Below are positions 11,361 to 25,785 of a DNA stretch of 64,000 nt, in pieces (position 1 is the stretch's first letter; the number at the start of each line of letters is the position of its first letter). The position numbers and the translations under genes were made by a program. The notes under the pieces were generated by a model. It did not search any database. It was not told where the DNA came from and saw only the letters and a list, made by a program, of their open reading frames with translations. This DNA comes from Rotaria macrura (lineage: Eukaryota; Rotifera; Eurotatoria; Philodinida; Philodinidae), in contig OENT01000395.1 in the NCBI GenBank assembly GCA_900239685.1, forward strand, positions 1 through 64,000, given 5' to 3'.

Positions 11361-14300
11361 GTTTTGTGTCGTCTATTCTCAAATTAAAAAACAATAGATC
11401 TGAAAGTTCTCTTTTTCGGTGTAATATATATATATATGTGAAAGAGCACTTACGCTTCACTTCTCTACTTCACTTTGCCTTTTGTTTTGTTTTGTCAGGC
11501 CACTTTATTATCTATTCTATTTCGTGTGTCTTATCAGCACAATTTTCTTCGAAGTATAAGTACGCTTAAGTCCTATCTATTTTTTTTACCTATAAGATCT
11601 GTTCCATTGATAGAAGAATAAAAATGCATCATATTTTATATTGTTGTTTATCTTCTTTTGAAAATATGTTTCCGTGTTGTCTGTGTTAGAATGTTTTTTT
11701 TCTTCTATTGATGCAATCTTATATTCTTATCTTTCTTCGATTGTTATTTATCTGTATAATTATATCTGTGTATTTTATCATGACAATTAAAATTACATTA
11801 AAACTATTTAGCGAAAATATTTTCGTTGTATTTCGATTAAATATGCCTGATTGAGATCAATTATGTGTGATACTAATGCATTTTGTGTGATAGTTGTTAT
11901 CTTCGAGATCTAAACATGATTGACAGATGAATTTTCTCAATCAAAAAACAACTGATAATTGTATGTGTTGAATCGCAGAAGATTTTTCTATCAATATCAA
12001 AAGATGATGAATCAGTGGAGAAAAAAATATATATATATTTAATATTATCGAGAAAGAGAGTTTACTAGTAGTCAAACTTGATAGTTGAATAGAATGGATT
12101 AAGTTACACTATATGCTACATGTTCTAATAGAAAATAATTTAGACATTTAAATTACAATGTTCTCTGATGGACTTCTTTGAAGTGAGAATAACACTCACT
12201 AGAGATAAATATTTGAGTAACAATTAACTGACTACGTTGAAAGTTCATTCACTTTAGAAGGTTAGAAATACATGAATAGAATTAGTATTGAAACGAAGTT
12301 GACTTCATTGGACAAGGAATCTTAGAACTAGGTGATTTTAAAGATTCATGTTTATCTCGTTCGATGATGAGTATTGTTGTAATAAAATGTTCCATTCATT
12401 GTCAATGTGTCTCTTAGATTAACTTCGACATTCAATTTGCAGGTCGTATTCTAATGGAATAATTTGATTATCATCTTTTTTGTTTGCTCACTATTGCTAC
12501 ATGATAATTTAGTAGAAAATAGGGTTTTTTTTTCGATGATGAGACAACAAAGTATATATTCTTGAAAAACTGATTAAGATCGAGTACAGTTAGCTTAACA
12601 AACAGATCAACTGGCATGAAGGATTAAAGATTTGTTCTACTTTCCATAATGCCGATTTAATGAAAATCAGACTCATCGATAAGATACTTCATTGTTTCAT
12701 TGAAATTCTGCGTTTGTCTATTCAAGATTTTCTTTTTTATGATAATTATGAGAACTGAAGTACTCAGAAAAGTGCAGCATTCTATTAAATTCATATTTTA
12801 CGTTGACATCAACCTAATATAAATTCATGAGTCTCATTAAATCGACTGTCATAGGAAGAAGAAGAGAAAAAAACAGACAATATCTATAATTCATTGAAAT
12901 CTCATGTATACGATAGATGAATTATGTGTATTTATGGAAAAGAAAAAAGGAAAAGCACACGACGACATGAAAGAGTAAAGTGATTGTGTTAATGCTTTTT
13001 GTTCTTTCTTTTCAATACTTATTCGATGTTGAAAACGAAATGGATGTTCATTGACTTATGCACATTTCTTCTTCGTTTAAACTCATGAAAATTTGATATA
13101 GTTCGAACGATAAAACAACAACAAACGTTCAATTCTTAACTTGATTTACCTTGGTCACTATGAATGATATCCAATTAAGTTTTGTTGATCTAATCTAAAT
13201 CATCGTGAATATTTATTTATTTATTTATCGATAGCAAATAAATCGATTTGTTTTTATTCAACATAAAAATGTTCATTTACGTGAGTAATCGATTGTTGAT
13301 GAATAATATTTGTCTATCAATTATCATCAACAATATTAGTAAATGAACAAGAAAACAAGATTTTTCCTAAACCAATTATACATTCGTTAAAGTTGCTGAT
13401 ATTTCTTTTGCATATTTACTAATACGAAAAACGATATGCCTAATATTTTATACATTAGTAATAATCGAAAATAAAACTATTCTCTTTTCAAGATCTTGCA
13501 AAAGTTTTAGAATTCAAGGAAAACATTTTTCATAGCTAAATCGAATTTAGATATGAACGTGGATATGCATTTATATGCTAATTTTATGATTAGATCAATC
13601 CGACGCAGTAGATGACGTCGTACAAAAAATTGTATTCGTAAGAATATTACACTCGATCATATAGAAGTCACAATCATTGAAAAATATTTCCGGATGACTC
13701 GATGTAAAATTTCTAACATCGGCATTTTCAGTGCAGATGTTTTGCTTGGCAATATGTGCTGTACAATTTATCAAGTATCTCAATGTTGATTAGATCTTAG
13801 GAATTTTATATATGTCACTGGCAAAAATCTCTTCTAACATATTATTCATGGGATTTTCGAATCTATGTAATGTATAATATCAAGAAAAAACAAATCGCTA
13901 TGATTATTCGTATGATGATTATGCTAACATTAGATGATAGTTAAGCAAATTTATTGTCATTGATGATATTCAATCGATAATGAGAAATTAACTCGTTATT
14001 ATTTCAAGAAATGTTTTCATTTCGATACGATGACACATTTATACCATAGTCGATTATTCAACAGGAATTGATTTTGTATACATAACAGAGGTCTCCATAG
14101 AATGACTTTATAGCACACTAGCCTACTCTGTACTCTGTCTCAATACTACTGTTGACAAGAAAAATTATTTCTTCGTTCGTCTGGTCGAGCCATTAGGTCG
14201 CAATAGAGTACCCTACTGATTCAGCACGTTGTCTTTATCGCTACTTCTAATCAAGTTTATAAGCAAGCAATCTTCTGCATACTGTCATACAGTAATGTTT

Positions 14301-17300
14301 AATACAAACTCGTTTTATAATACGAATAATACACAATACTTGAGTATCATCGTATATAGCTCTGTAAATACGAATCTGATTTGTCAACAGAATGACTTAT
14401 CATTTCTCAACTTCTAAAATAGTGCTTTCAATCATGAATTTCATTATGATAAATAATGTTCGATTATGCGTGGTATATTTCAGATATTAACATATCTAAT
14501 TTTCGTACAAATATCTCGCATTTGATCTATGTACCATTACGGCTATAAATTTGATTTAGAATCGAAGTAGATTAATACAATTCATGCTAAACTAAATTTT
14601 CCAAGTAAGATCTAAACTTATGAATTAAGATCTCTTGAAAAATTTCAATTAAACAAAATCTCAGGAAGCATGCATAACAAGACATTTCATTTTTATTTTG
14701 TTTTTCTTTTACATGAAATGTATTCAATTGTTGCTGAGAGGTTTTTAAAATTAGTGTTCTATTTTTTCAATTATCTATTGAAACGAGCACGACGTGTACG
14801 TAGGTGGTTTTGACTCTTAATAGGTCTATTGCATTGCTTTTACTGTATAATTATGATATTTAAGTTAAGTAATTAAAGTTTATAAGCACTTATCAAAATT
14901 AAACTAAATCTTTTATTCTCATTAAAATGCCAAAGTTCTTGAACTGTTAGTTTTTTGTTAACTTCAGTATTCTCGTATATACTATCGAAACATGTGACAA
15001 GGATAACTGTATGTAATACATGATTATTGTAGAAGAACTTTTTGACCGACGAAACATTTTGATTTACAAGTATATGCTTATGACAATTGAGAACGATAAA
15101 CTCATATTTTCAAGTATCTTACTATTATTGGTTCATTAATTTAAGAATAAATGAATACTTTTCTCTCTACTAGATATTGACCCTTGTTATAAAGTTCAAA
15201 ATTAAAATGATATAAACTACGTCAGTGAATAACATATACTTTATCAGATTTGAATTTTGTTCTGTAGGCAAAAACTTATACGTAATGAGAAATGTAATAC
15301 ATGTCTGTTTTTCATTTCATAGCACTAAAACTAAGTACTTGTAGCAATAAACAAACTCTATTTGATTATTGTAGAATGGATTCGCTCATTGAATCTACAT
15401 TTGAAGTTTTTGCATCATATAAATAGCAAATGTATCGAATGATTACATCACTTAATGTTCGAATGTTGAATAAGTTCATTGTGAATGTGTATATGCAAAT
15501 GTTGAATATATGTGATAGATGAAAAAAACAGCAGGATAACTATTATATTAATTTATTTGTTCTTTTGTAAATCTTGTTTGTAATCATATTAGCATACAAT
15601 CTATAGATTGTTTACTGTTAGTTTCAAAATTCTAGGCAGTAATTTAGGCGTATTCAATCGAAACGACTTCATTTTATCGAATGAATAGTATAATTTGTAA
15701 GAAAATTCTTTAAAGATGAAATAGAAATAACTATGACGATTCATGTTTTCGAATTGTTTGATTTCTTTTTCACTGTTCTACTTTCGCTTTCGTCGACCGA
15801 ATAATCTCAATCGATTGCCTGTATTCTTTGATAACTGTACATTGATTTTTATCATTTACTCTAAAATTGTACGATGTATATATCAATAAATATATTCGTC
15901 TATGAAATTGAGACGACTAGATATCTTCGGCATATCTTCAAACGTTCTCAACTAGTTTTCTTCTACTTGCACATTTTCTCATTCTGCTCCGAATCATAGA
16001 AAGTAATCAATGAAATCCTAGTAAAGACAAAAATACCAATCATTCAGCTATTGAAATCGTATGAAAAATGTTTTCTTTAAATGCGCTACACATTAAAAAT
16101 AACTCACTTGTTCGTGGTATGAGCGAAGGACTGAAAAATAAGTTTGCATGTTTTTTCTACAGATGCAAACGTTACTTGTCTAAATGTTTTCCCATACATT
16201 TCTTTTTAATGAAAGTAGTTACCTTTCGATTCTTTTCTCAAATCACGCAAGAACATTCATACATGAGAATCCTGATGAAGACATTTGCGAAACTCTTATC
16301 ACGTAGAAAGCCTACCAATCGTTTGTATACACACATGTGAAGAGTAGATTCGGCCGTGTTCGGATTCAAACATTCTAGATACGATAAAGTCTAGTCGTCA
16401 GTGAAAGACTTTGAATATGTTAGTTATGAAAACGAAGAAACAGACACAATTATCTTCACTCTAAGAAAAGAGTATTGATTTTTTTGATAAACTCCCAAAT
16501 GAGAAGTAAGATAACCATTTCTATCGAACACTCAGTCAACTGCACTGAATGATCTTTATAACTAAGCTAATCAATGATTTGACATGAGCAATGTTATCAC
16601 TAAATAGAAAAAAGAAAACAAGAACAGATGAATAAATTTGACGTAAGATCTTATCAATCAGAAAAAAAGAACATCTAGCATGCATATAGTAGATAGTGAT
16701 TTATGTCCGGATACTATTACAAAAGATTTTTCTATGCGAAAGCATCTTCCTCTGTGATGCTTTCAGAAATATATATTTAAAAACCTTACTGTAAAATTTG
16801 TTGTTCTCGTGAAAAATCTAATAGAAGAGGGGTTATATGAAAAAACGAAAGATACTTTGATTTGACATGATCCTAAAGATCATAGCACAGAATTTGATAC
16901 GAAAACCGAAGATCTTTCAACGCTAGTGAATTTTAAAATCACTTTTCTTTCCTAAAGTTTTTCTTTTTCATTAAAACATAGAGCATCTAACATTTTTTTC
17001 TTTTTAAACAGATATGCTTAGATATAGTCACAAGACACGCAATGAAATCATTCCATAAATTTGATTCCATTCTACCACTATCGTGAAGAAAATCTTCCTA
17101 CAATAGGACAATTATTGTAATAAAAATATCAAAAGAAACGAATGTCGACCTGAAAGTCTACTCATAAATAGTTGATATACTGTCTACACTACTCAGAAAT
17201 TTTCGGCAACAACGGTTCTTTACTTGGCGAAATAGAGCGTGTTAGAGAAAGATCGACTTTGACAAACGTTTTTGCTAATGTGCTCTGAATGCATTATCTC

Positions 17301-18459
17301 AGCAGTAAAGCATTTCTTTTCACTGCAAAATTCCACGGTTTGTTAAAGGTAATGAAAATTGTCGATGGGTAAAATTTTAGGTCAGAATTTTTTTCCTGCA
17401 AGTTTTTTTCTTTCAGATGCCGTATTTCTGATAATTAACATCGAGTAGTTTGGGAAGAACAGCAGAGAAGTTCGTTTTGACGATATTATTAAGTATAGAG
17501 AGGGCCCATCAGATCTATGTTCATGACTGTCATCTTTCTGTTAACCAAAAAACAAAAACCACTTCAATCGACAAGGATTAACTTCTTTTACAGGTATCAC
17601 TTTTGAGTATCTGTAACCCTCATTACATGTGACATACGGATCGTTTCTTTTTTTATTTTAATTTTATTGATGTCGTAAATACTTCAGAAAATGAAAAATA
17701 CTTGCTTTACCAGTCTATTCTGTCAAATGTTTCACGTAGCAGTTCTCGGGCATGTAGAACATCATTCCTAACGAGATACAAAAAAAGTCATGCCTTTGTT
17801 CCAGACAAAAGTCTTAAGAAAAATCAATTAATTAAAATTAATAGAAACTATATTTAGTTAATCTTAATAATAGTCTAATGATCAACATAATTAATTCGTA
17901 TGACGTAGTTAATCTATCGTGTAGTCTTTGGAATCGAATAGGTACCGATTAAGTATGAAACGCTACTCATTATTCGAGATCGTATTTATAGATTTTTCTT
18001 ATTTCAATAACACCATAAAAGAAAACATATGTCTTATGATTATTTCGTGACATATTAACATTTATTATCATTTTTGATGATGCATTCGATTAGTGATCAA
18101 TAGACGATAAGAAAAATGTTGATTTATACCGTTTGTAATAAATTCATTTTATATTTCGAATATATTTAATTTAGTAGTCAGTTTAAACTTAAGATTTTCG
18201 TTTTTTTCTTTCTTAGTAGAGCATGAATTTCAATGATCAAGGTAGATAAAATTAAATAGCAACGAATACTTTTTTTTTTCAAAGTAAAAACAAAAATAAA
18301 TTTTTATTAAAATCTAAGACGAACAACATGTTCAAATTTATTTTCTTTGTGAGCAACACGTTTCTTTCCAAAACTCGACATAGAACGCAAAATAATACTA
18401 ACATATTACACGTATAAACATTTACGTATACTTGTCGGCTATGAATATTCAAATGTTCG
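11361..18459. other. Long gene-free interval
   Basis: About 7.1 kb of AT-rich DNA lies between the convergent SNAP-25 and first receptor genes. Open frames such as 13595-13783, 14229-14417 and 16068-16340 are short, lack domain motifs and have no splice partners. I see no tRNA cloverleaf, no transposon ends and no long repeat. The first few hundred bases should hold the SNAP-25 3' UTR. Confidence 0.55.
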
Positions 18460-20082
18460 CTAGGATATTTGTAAAATAGATTGCATTAATGGAGCAAACT
18501 GTTTACTCTGAATGTCTTTTTTTGTTATTGTATCTTTTGTTTCTCGTGCCAATGAATGGGATTTCATACAACAGATAATGAGCTGAGAGAACAGTTTTGG
18601 TGTTTGATCATTACCAAAACGTGCATTCAAATAACTCCATAGAAGATCAATATAAACATTTTGAGCGTAAAATACCTTTTCTGATTCGATCAATATTGGT
18701 TCAACAATATCGGCTCCTTTAGAAAAAATTATGATTAATATCAATAATTTCATAATTAAATGATCACAACAACATAACTTTTGTAATTCATCGGTTAAAT
18801 TAATTGTTTTGAAATAAATTGCATCGGAATAATTACGTAATTCGCTGGCATAGTAACAAAAATCATTTGGAGTATTTGGTTCATGAAAAATTCCGGTAGT
18901 AATATCAGTACATATACAAAAATGTAAAACTAATATTGCCATTAAATTATGTTTGACAAGTACAAGTCGATCGTCTTCATGTAATGACTAAAAATGTGTA
19001 CGTATATAAAAAAAAAAGGAATTAAAGAGTATCAAAAATAGAAGAAAGTCGACTAAATTGAAAGAAAGAAAGAAAGAAAAAAAGACTTACATTAAATTCG
19101 GGTGTTAGCTTAAAAAGTGTTATCATTCGTAACGCACTAATATGAGCTGGTTCATTGAGAACATCAACGAAATCATTGAGATTTCTTAAACATGGATTAT
19201 CATAACCTTTTATAACCGAAATATTTAATCGAACAGCTTGAGTGTAATGTTCTTCAATTTTAGTTAATAAAATACGATCGTTATCATTTAAATAATATTT
19301 ATATTCATTTGAATCTTCATCAGATAGTTCATCGAAATGATTAAATGAAAATTGAAAATTTCTATCATCGGGCATAATTAATGGCGAATAGGATGATTGC
19401 GATAACATGGATAAGCTTTGTGATAGAGCACGTAAACGTCGATTATCTTCTATTTTTTGTTTTTTTGTACGTTTTTCTTCTTCGGACATGATCCACTCTT
19501 TTCGTAAACCCTTATCAAAACATTTTTTCAGACGACAATATTTGCATCTCTAAATGAACATCGATAAAATATTGACATGATCTTTTTCCTATGTTTGTTT
19601 TTTCAAACAACAATAATTACAACATGTAGTTTTGAACTACGTACTTTACGTGTTTCTAATGTTATAATACAATCATTTGTACCAACTCGGCATTTTAATC
19701 TATTCTAGTTAATTTAAAGAAAATATTCGTCGAGTAATATAGATACGTAAAACAAAAATGATATCGAAATTTACCACATTATTCAATGCGTTTCGACGGA
19801 AAAATGCTTTACAGCTTTCACATGTTATTTGATCGAAATTGTAACCTTTTAATAGGAAAAAAATGAGTACATTAATAGGAATAAGAAGTACAGTAGAAAT
19901 AGATAAATCATTGCTCTCTCAGTGCAGTATTTATTCTTACCCATAGCGGGTGCATGACATACAACGCAAATAAGGTCATGTCGATCACGTTTACGAAAAC
20001 TTCCATTTGAATATGATCGTTTTCTGTGCTGTTGTCGCATGGCTGCTGTATTGATGGTTGGCACTCTATGATCGGTTTGCAT
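18460..20082 (-). CDS. Nuclear hormone receptor A, NR1J/DHR96-like
   Basis: The model is complement join(18460..18987, 19091..19549, 19645..19704, 19775..19845, 19941..20082), 419 residues. It is a ligand-regulated transcription factor. The DNA-binding domain starts with zinc ligands Cys39, 42, 56 and 59 (CVVCHAPAMGYNFDQITCESCK), then P-box CESCKAFFRRNAL. The second finger has Cys76, 83, 93 and 96, followed by RLKKCFDKGLRKEWIMSEEE, close to the DHR96/NHR-8/DAF-12 group. The ligand-binding domain shows the helix 3-4 signature FKLTPEFN-SLHEDDRLVLVKHN, split by an intron, then FHEPNTPND. It ends in APLMQSILQIS where VDR-like receptors have the acidic AF-2 helix, and the usual glutamate is missing. 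All five exons stay in frame. A GAAA repeat lies in the last intron. Ligand and targets cannot be told from sequence. Confidence 0.9.
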
Positions 20083-21657
20083 TATAAACTTTTAGAAGTT
20101 TTTCTTTTAGAAATCTGTTAATTGCAACTAAAATTATAGAAACAAAGCTAAAAGCGAATAACTGAAACGCAAATTCGCATGTACTCAAATACAGACAACA
20201 AGGCTCCATGTAGCTAAGCTTGCATGTGATCGTCTTGTCGAGAAGAAAAAAAGAGGAAAGAAAGAAAATGGTAACGGAGTACAAGATCTAGACGAGTTGA
20301 TAGAAAAGAAAAGAGAGAGAGAGAGAGAGAAAGAATGAGAGAAATGATAGAATGAAGAGGCGGTGACGATTCATGCTGACGATTTATTTATTTGCCAAAA
20401 AAATGCATTTATGAATATATATAAGTAATCTCGTTTAGTATACAATAGCTAACGAAAAAATACTGAAAATATTTGAACAATAAACAGAGATTTCTTTTAT
20501 ATGTCAAGTACTAAACAGACCTAGACATACATCATGTGCTTGTGCGATAAGTTATCAATCGAAATAGTGAGATTTATTCTCGTCGAGTATATGAACTTAA
20601 TCAATGTTTTTCTTCTCATGGAATTTGAAAAATACATAAATACAATGGCACATTGATCTTTTAGTTCTCATTCTACTGAATTCATTTCTCATAGATAAAC
20701 CTTAAACATAATATCTTATATATTCGAATAAGAGTCCTTAAATTCAGTTCTGCATTCATCTCTTGTTTCACTCGTCGTTCATTGTCACAATATATATTCA
20801 TGTCGCATATATATATATATCGTGTGATCCTCTTTGCACTTGTTTACGAAAAAACAAAACATATCAAAACTCGAATATCTATTTCAATGTTTCTCTCTAG
20901 TATGAAAAAAAATACGATAAAAAGTAATGCGAATAATCTTATTTCGACTATTATTTACTAATATACGTCATATTTTACCTCCTATATCCACATGTGTAAA
21001 TATTTTAAGAAAACAATATCCGTATTAATAATAAAATAAGAAATATCTTCTTCGTCTATTGATTTAATAGGCCGAAGAAAAACAACAAATCTTTTCTCAA
21101 TAAAACGAGGTTAAAAAAACATTAAAACATCAATCATTTGACTTTCTCATCGAACAGGTTTACATAAGATTTTCCTTCGAGAACAAAAATTGTTCAAACT
21201 CTCGTCAAAGTACTCCAAGTACGTCTATTGCTATTATTTTTTTTACATGACATGCTATAATAATCATGTCTAATATATTCGAATTCCGAGACAGCCGGTA
21301 TTCTAATGTCGATGACATTTTAAAAATAGACTTATATTGTCGATTACTTTCCATGTTGAAAATCTTATCATCGAAAGAATATAATTACACTATTTAAATA
21401 CGCTTAAACTCTACTAGAGTACATGAAAAGATTTAAAACAAAATGACTATTACTAACTAAGCATGACATTTTATCGATTTGTTTAAACCGTCTTCGTTCA
21501 TTTTCTAATAGAAACATGAAAATATGTTTATATTTCCTATTTTCTTTTTCTTTTTCTAATGTGAAAACAAACAATTCATGCCCAATCGTCGATACGAATA
21601 CAATAGCATTAACAGAAAAATACATATTTGCAATGAACAACAAAACCTAACCATCTG
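20083..21657. other. Intergenic between receptors A and B, with (GA)n
   Basis: This 1.6-kb gap separates two genes in the same orientation and contains the promoter region of receptor A and the 3' end of receptor B. A (GA)n tract lies at 20311-20331. Open frames at 20066-20284 and 21404-21643 show no motifs. Confidence 0.6.
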
Positions 21658-23139
21658 TTACACAATTAATGTAACTGATTTCATTAATGGTACAAGTTGA
21701 TCGGCAATAAAGTCGTTTTTAATATAGTTCTGTCGAATATTATACGCTTGTAAATTTGCTTCTATTGAAGATGTAACAAGTTTTAACCAAATATTTACTG
21801 TTTTGGTAAAACCAAATTTGATTTCACAATATTTCCATAGTAAATCAGTGAAAATATTTTGTGTATGATATATAGATAATACATTGTGAATGATCGGTTC
21901 AGCTTTATCTATACAAGCACACATTGATGAACCTTTGGAAAATAACACTATGATTAATAATATTTGTATTATGAGACGATCATTTTGTGATGCATCGACT
22001 AATCGAACGACGAATTGTGTTATCTGTAAATATTGAGGTAAACTAAAGCATTGAATAAAGTCTCTTCCGGAAAATATACAATCATCAGTACCATGCTCAT
22101 GATAGGTATCATTTAATAAATCATAATTTAATGCTAGACGTATAAATACTAATGTGAATGTATTATATTTAATGAGAATTAATTTATCATTTTCATTTAA
22201 TGATGAAAATTCTGGTAAAAGCTTAAAATACGCAATAAGACGTGATGCTTGAATGTTGGCAGGAAAGTTAAGCATGTCCCATGGAGCTTCTATTCGTGCA
22301 GTGTGCGGATAAGGAGGTATCGATGGTGGTAATGATGTTAAACGAACAGAATCCATGAATGCCTGTTGAATTTGTTTGATTTTATTCAATTCTTCATGTG
22401 ATAATAAGAATGATAAGAGTAAAGGAGAGTATTCTATATTAGTATTTTCCAATGGTTCACTTTTCGGTGTGATATATGATGGCTATAGAATATCAAAGAA
22501 AAACATAACTATTCTTCCAACATATGATTTATACCTCATCTGAATCGAACGGTTCTGAATTATGGATTTGACGAATGCGACGATTTTCTTCGATCTTTTG
22601 TCTTTTCTTCATGCGCTCTTCATCTGTTAGTATCCAATCGGCTCGCATACCTAAAATTCAACAAGATATTATTCATATTTGTCTTCATCAATATAATAAT
22701 AATAAAAACCTTTTTCAAAACATTTCGCTAATCTACAGGCTTTACATCGTTTACGTGTAGTTATTGTTATAGAACATTGACCATCATTGGCTCGACATTT
22801 TAGCTTTCCCTATACAATAGAACAAAAAGAAAATCATTCCGTATTGTCAAAAAATGTTATATTTCATAAATATACATCGGATCTTAACGCGTTTCGTCGA
22901 AAAAATGCTTTACATGATTCACATGATATAGCATCGAAATTATAACCATGTGCTGATCCTTCACATACACTACATATTAATCCATCCGTTTTTTTTCGCA
23001 CATTACTATTGGTACGTTCTTCGTGTTGACGAGCAGACATTGAAAGTATATCATCTATGATATTGCTTTTGTTAGTTTTAAAATTATATTGTTGATTTAA
23101 GACTCGTTTCCGATGTCGCATATTATTATGATTCATCAT
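21658..23139 (-). CDS. Nuclear hormone receptor B, NR1J/DHR96-like
   Basis: The model is complement join(21658..22482, 22535..22650, 22710..22809, 22876..23139), 434 residues. The DNA-binding domain has first-finger cysteines 56, 59, 73 and 76 (CSVCEGSAHGYNFDAISCESCK), the same P-box CESCKAFFRRNAL as receptor A, and second-finger cysteines 93, 100, 110 and 113, then RLAKCFEKGMRADWILTDEER. Unlike receptors A and C, there is no intron inside the first finger, which points to intron loss or gain after duplication. The ligand-binding domain carries FKLLPEFSSLNENDKLILIK and YHEHGTDD. It ends PLMKSVTLIV, again without the AF-2 glutamate. The intron after CFEKG uses a weak GTTTTT donor, but its phase (G|GT) matches the same site in receptor C. 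It lies 1.6 kb from receptor A in the same direction, so tandem duplication is likely. Confidence 0.9.
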
Positions 23140-25039
23140 TAATGTGTTATCAAGTGGTAGTTTTCAGAGACGCATTGTATGCAATGGACTTTCCTAACTT
23201 TGAGTAGACAACGGCAAACAAAAATACAAAGAAAGAAAGAAAGAAAGCAAAAAGCCGAACAAATAGTATCAAACTAGCGAAAGTCTACAGTATAGAATAG
23301 AAAAAAAACGCAAATACTAAAAGGCGAAAAGAAAAAAAATCGAGAAAAGAGTAATGAGTTGATGATACAATTTTGACAGGTACACTATGAAAAATAACGT
23401 CAATTATGTATTATAGTATTCCTATATCAGAACACATAAAAAAAAGAGAAGAAATATCAATCAGCAACGATATACTTATCATATTTAGTTTTTGAATAAT
23501 GACTTTAAATGCATTTGAAATTAAATTCGAATGACACGAAAGAAGAAAAAAAAGTTCACGAAAAAATTGTTTTTTTGTGGCTTTAAAAAGTTTCTACATC
23601 AAAGAAGATAGATCCATTTATAATCTCAACAGAGCTACAACGACAGCGAGGGAAAAAAAAGAGAAAAAAGAAGTAGGACAGAACGAAAAGAATGTTATTA
23701 TTGATCCTTTGCCTGTATGTATGTCTACTGCTACAGCTTCTTGTACTCCGTTGGATGACAAAACGATGAATGCGAGGAAAGCAAAAAAAAAGTGTAAAAA
23801 TAACAAACCTCCTCTAGTGATAAGAAGGAAAGAAAAAAGAGAGTCCGCTAGTTAACCAATAGTCGTCATTCATTTTCTGTAGACAAGGTTTTTAGTTTTT
23901 ATGCATTCAGAATATCTAAAGGACTATTTTTAGTTTAATAAAAATGATGAGTCTTATATTAATTAATTATTTGAATCAAAAGAAACTATTTGCTTACAAT
24001 AGCGAATCAGAGACAAGATCGACTCCTTCGAAAACCTATGAATGAATTAAGATTTTTATTTTTATTGATGAAAATACTTTGACAGCATTTCAAGCATTTG
24101 TATAATAAATTAAAAGCTATGTTGAACGGAATCAAAGTCGGTAACATCAATTGGATTCTGAGAATTCAAATGATGTAGAAGCCTTTTTTTTATAAATTTA
24201 TTATGAAGTTAGCAGAGAACGTACTCATGCAAATTTCTATGTCTATATATGTATAAATATCTAAAAATTGAATGAAGAAATTTTATTTTTCATATTACTA
24301 ATATTTGAATGTGAGTAGTATTGATAATCGTCAAGAAGATAGATTCCCATTCATTATGAATAGAATGCAAATAGTTCGCTTCCCGGAAAAATGCAAAATA
24401 GATGTCGCTGTAGCAGTTGATTTACTCTATATGTAATCATTTGCACTGACAATCAATATTAACGCATGTTCTTCGAGTATAATAAATCGAAAAAGAAACT
24501 TTCTTACCTAAAGACTGCTTGAAAAAGTTACGGAAGTGTTAACATAACACTAAATAATACTTGTCAGGTTTCTACGTTCTTTTCTTTTCAAATCGAGCAT
24601 AATCCTGCAGCTGTTTCATCGTTCAGGTAATCCAAAGTACTCAATGTGAAACGCATGACTTTTATTTCATGTTATGAGCAAACACTTTTCCTATTCATTT
24701 TTTTCCATTCTTGGATAGAACAAAAACTAATTGAAACTGTCGTCTGGATAAAACAATCTATAGATTATTTTTCTTCTTATTGTTTTATCACGCACACATC
24801 CTATCAGTTTATTTTTCTTTTGAATAAAGCATACACAAAATATTAATACTGTCATAGGTTCTTTTATTTTTGATTCTAATGGAATCATGTTTTCCTTCTT
24901 TGAGAACCCCATAAAGTCGTATCGCGCAATTTTAATACGTTTTGCATTGATGTATGCATGTAGAAAAATTTTTCAGATTCAATTGTAAGATCTTCTATTA
25001 AAAAAAAGTTCATGAATGACAACTGGAAATAATTTTATC
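23140..25039. other. Intergenic, no gene seen
   Basis: This is the upstream region of receptor B. A short GAAA repeat lies near 23230. Open frames at 23577-23855 and its reverse strand are low-complexity Lys/Glu or Phe-rich and carry no motif. Confidence 0.55.
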
Positions 25040-25785
25040 GTTCTATTGAACTCGTATTGACGTAAACAATATTTATATAATAATTCAATATAGATATTCT
25101 GTGTATTAAAAATAAGAAACAAATTGCTCAATGATGGTTCATATTTTAATTTATAAGAACAAAAGGTTTTCTTATATATGTATATATAGTATTATTTATA
25201 TAAACGAAATAGTTTTACGATAACATGATCATATTCAAGTAGTTATTTGTATTGGTTACTTTGTAGAAGTAGTTGTTACTTCATTATGAAATTCTTCATC
25301 TAGTAAATGAATGGATCATGTCATAAAACGATACGCATGAATACGACGAGTTAATAAATCTAAGTCGAATCACGATGTAACACAAGCATCAGAATCGAAT
25401 AGTTCAAATTCAGAAATATTTCTTAGATATATTGGAATTCTTATTAATTCAAGTGTTAAATGAATTGGTAATGAAGAGGAATGCCAATAATCTCACTATA
25501 TGTGCTTCACTGTATACTGTTTGAATTTGTTGAAATTTTTTTCGAAACAAACTCAGTAATGCATGATATTCTCTATGCGACGACTGTTTCAGTAGACAAT
25601 CAATCGTCGAAAGTAGTCTCATGTGTTCTAGCCTAAAGAAATGAAACACATAAATCAATAGTTATACCTTACATAAGTGTGAGTATGTCGATAGAGTTGT
25701 TAATTAGGTTCGCAAGCATTTTACGATTGACGATTTTCTTCAATTTTATTTTTTTTTACTTCTTTTTTGTTACTATAAGAAATAT
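25040..25785 (-). pseudogene. Decayed nuclear receptor (hinge and ligand-binding region)
   Basis: The minus strand resembles receptors A-C in the right order but is broken. Near 25725-25785 it reads KKEVKKNKIEENRQS then a stop, matching the hinge KRQKIEENRRIRQ. At 25449-25560 it reads FQQIQTVYSEAHIVRL, like the helix-1 region of receptor C (LHNAYSEAVKL). At 25385-25440 it reads LTLELIRIPIYLRNISEFE, like VELFRVPIYISSMRL...PEF, followed by stops. At 25060-25100 the DNA closely matches receptor C around 36915-36960 (GTAAACAATATTTATA shared). Frameshifts and stops rule out a product. It is closest to receptor C. The fingers are not found next to it. Confidence 0.72.

Noticed and set aside
16068-16340. 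90-codon open frame on the plus strand
   Set aside because: It begins at TTG, has mixed basic and hydrophobic composition without a motif, and lacks splice partners or a conserved neighbour.
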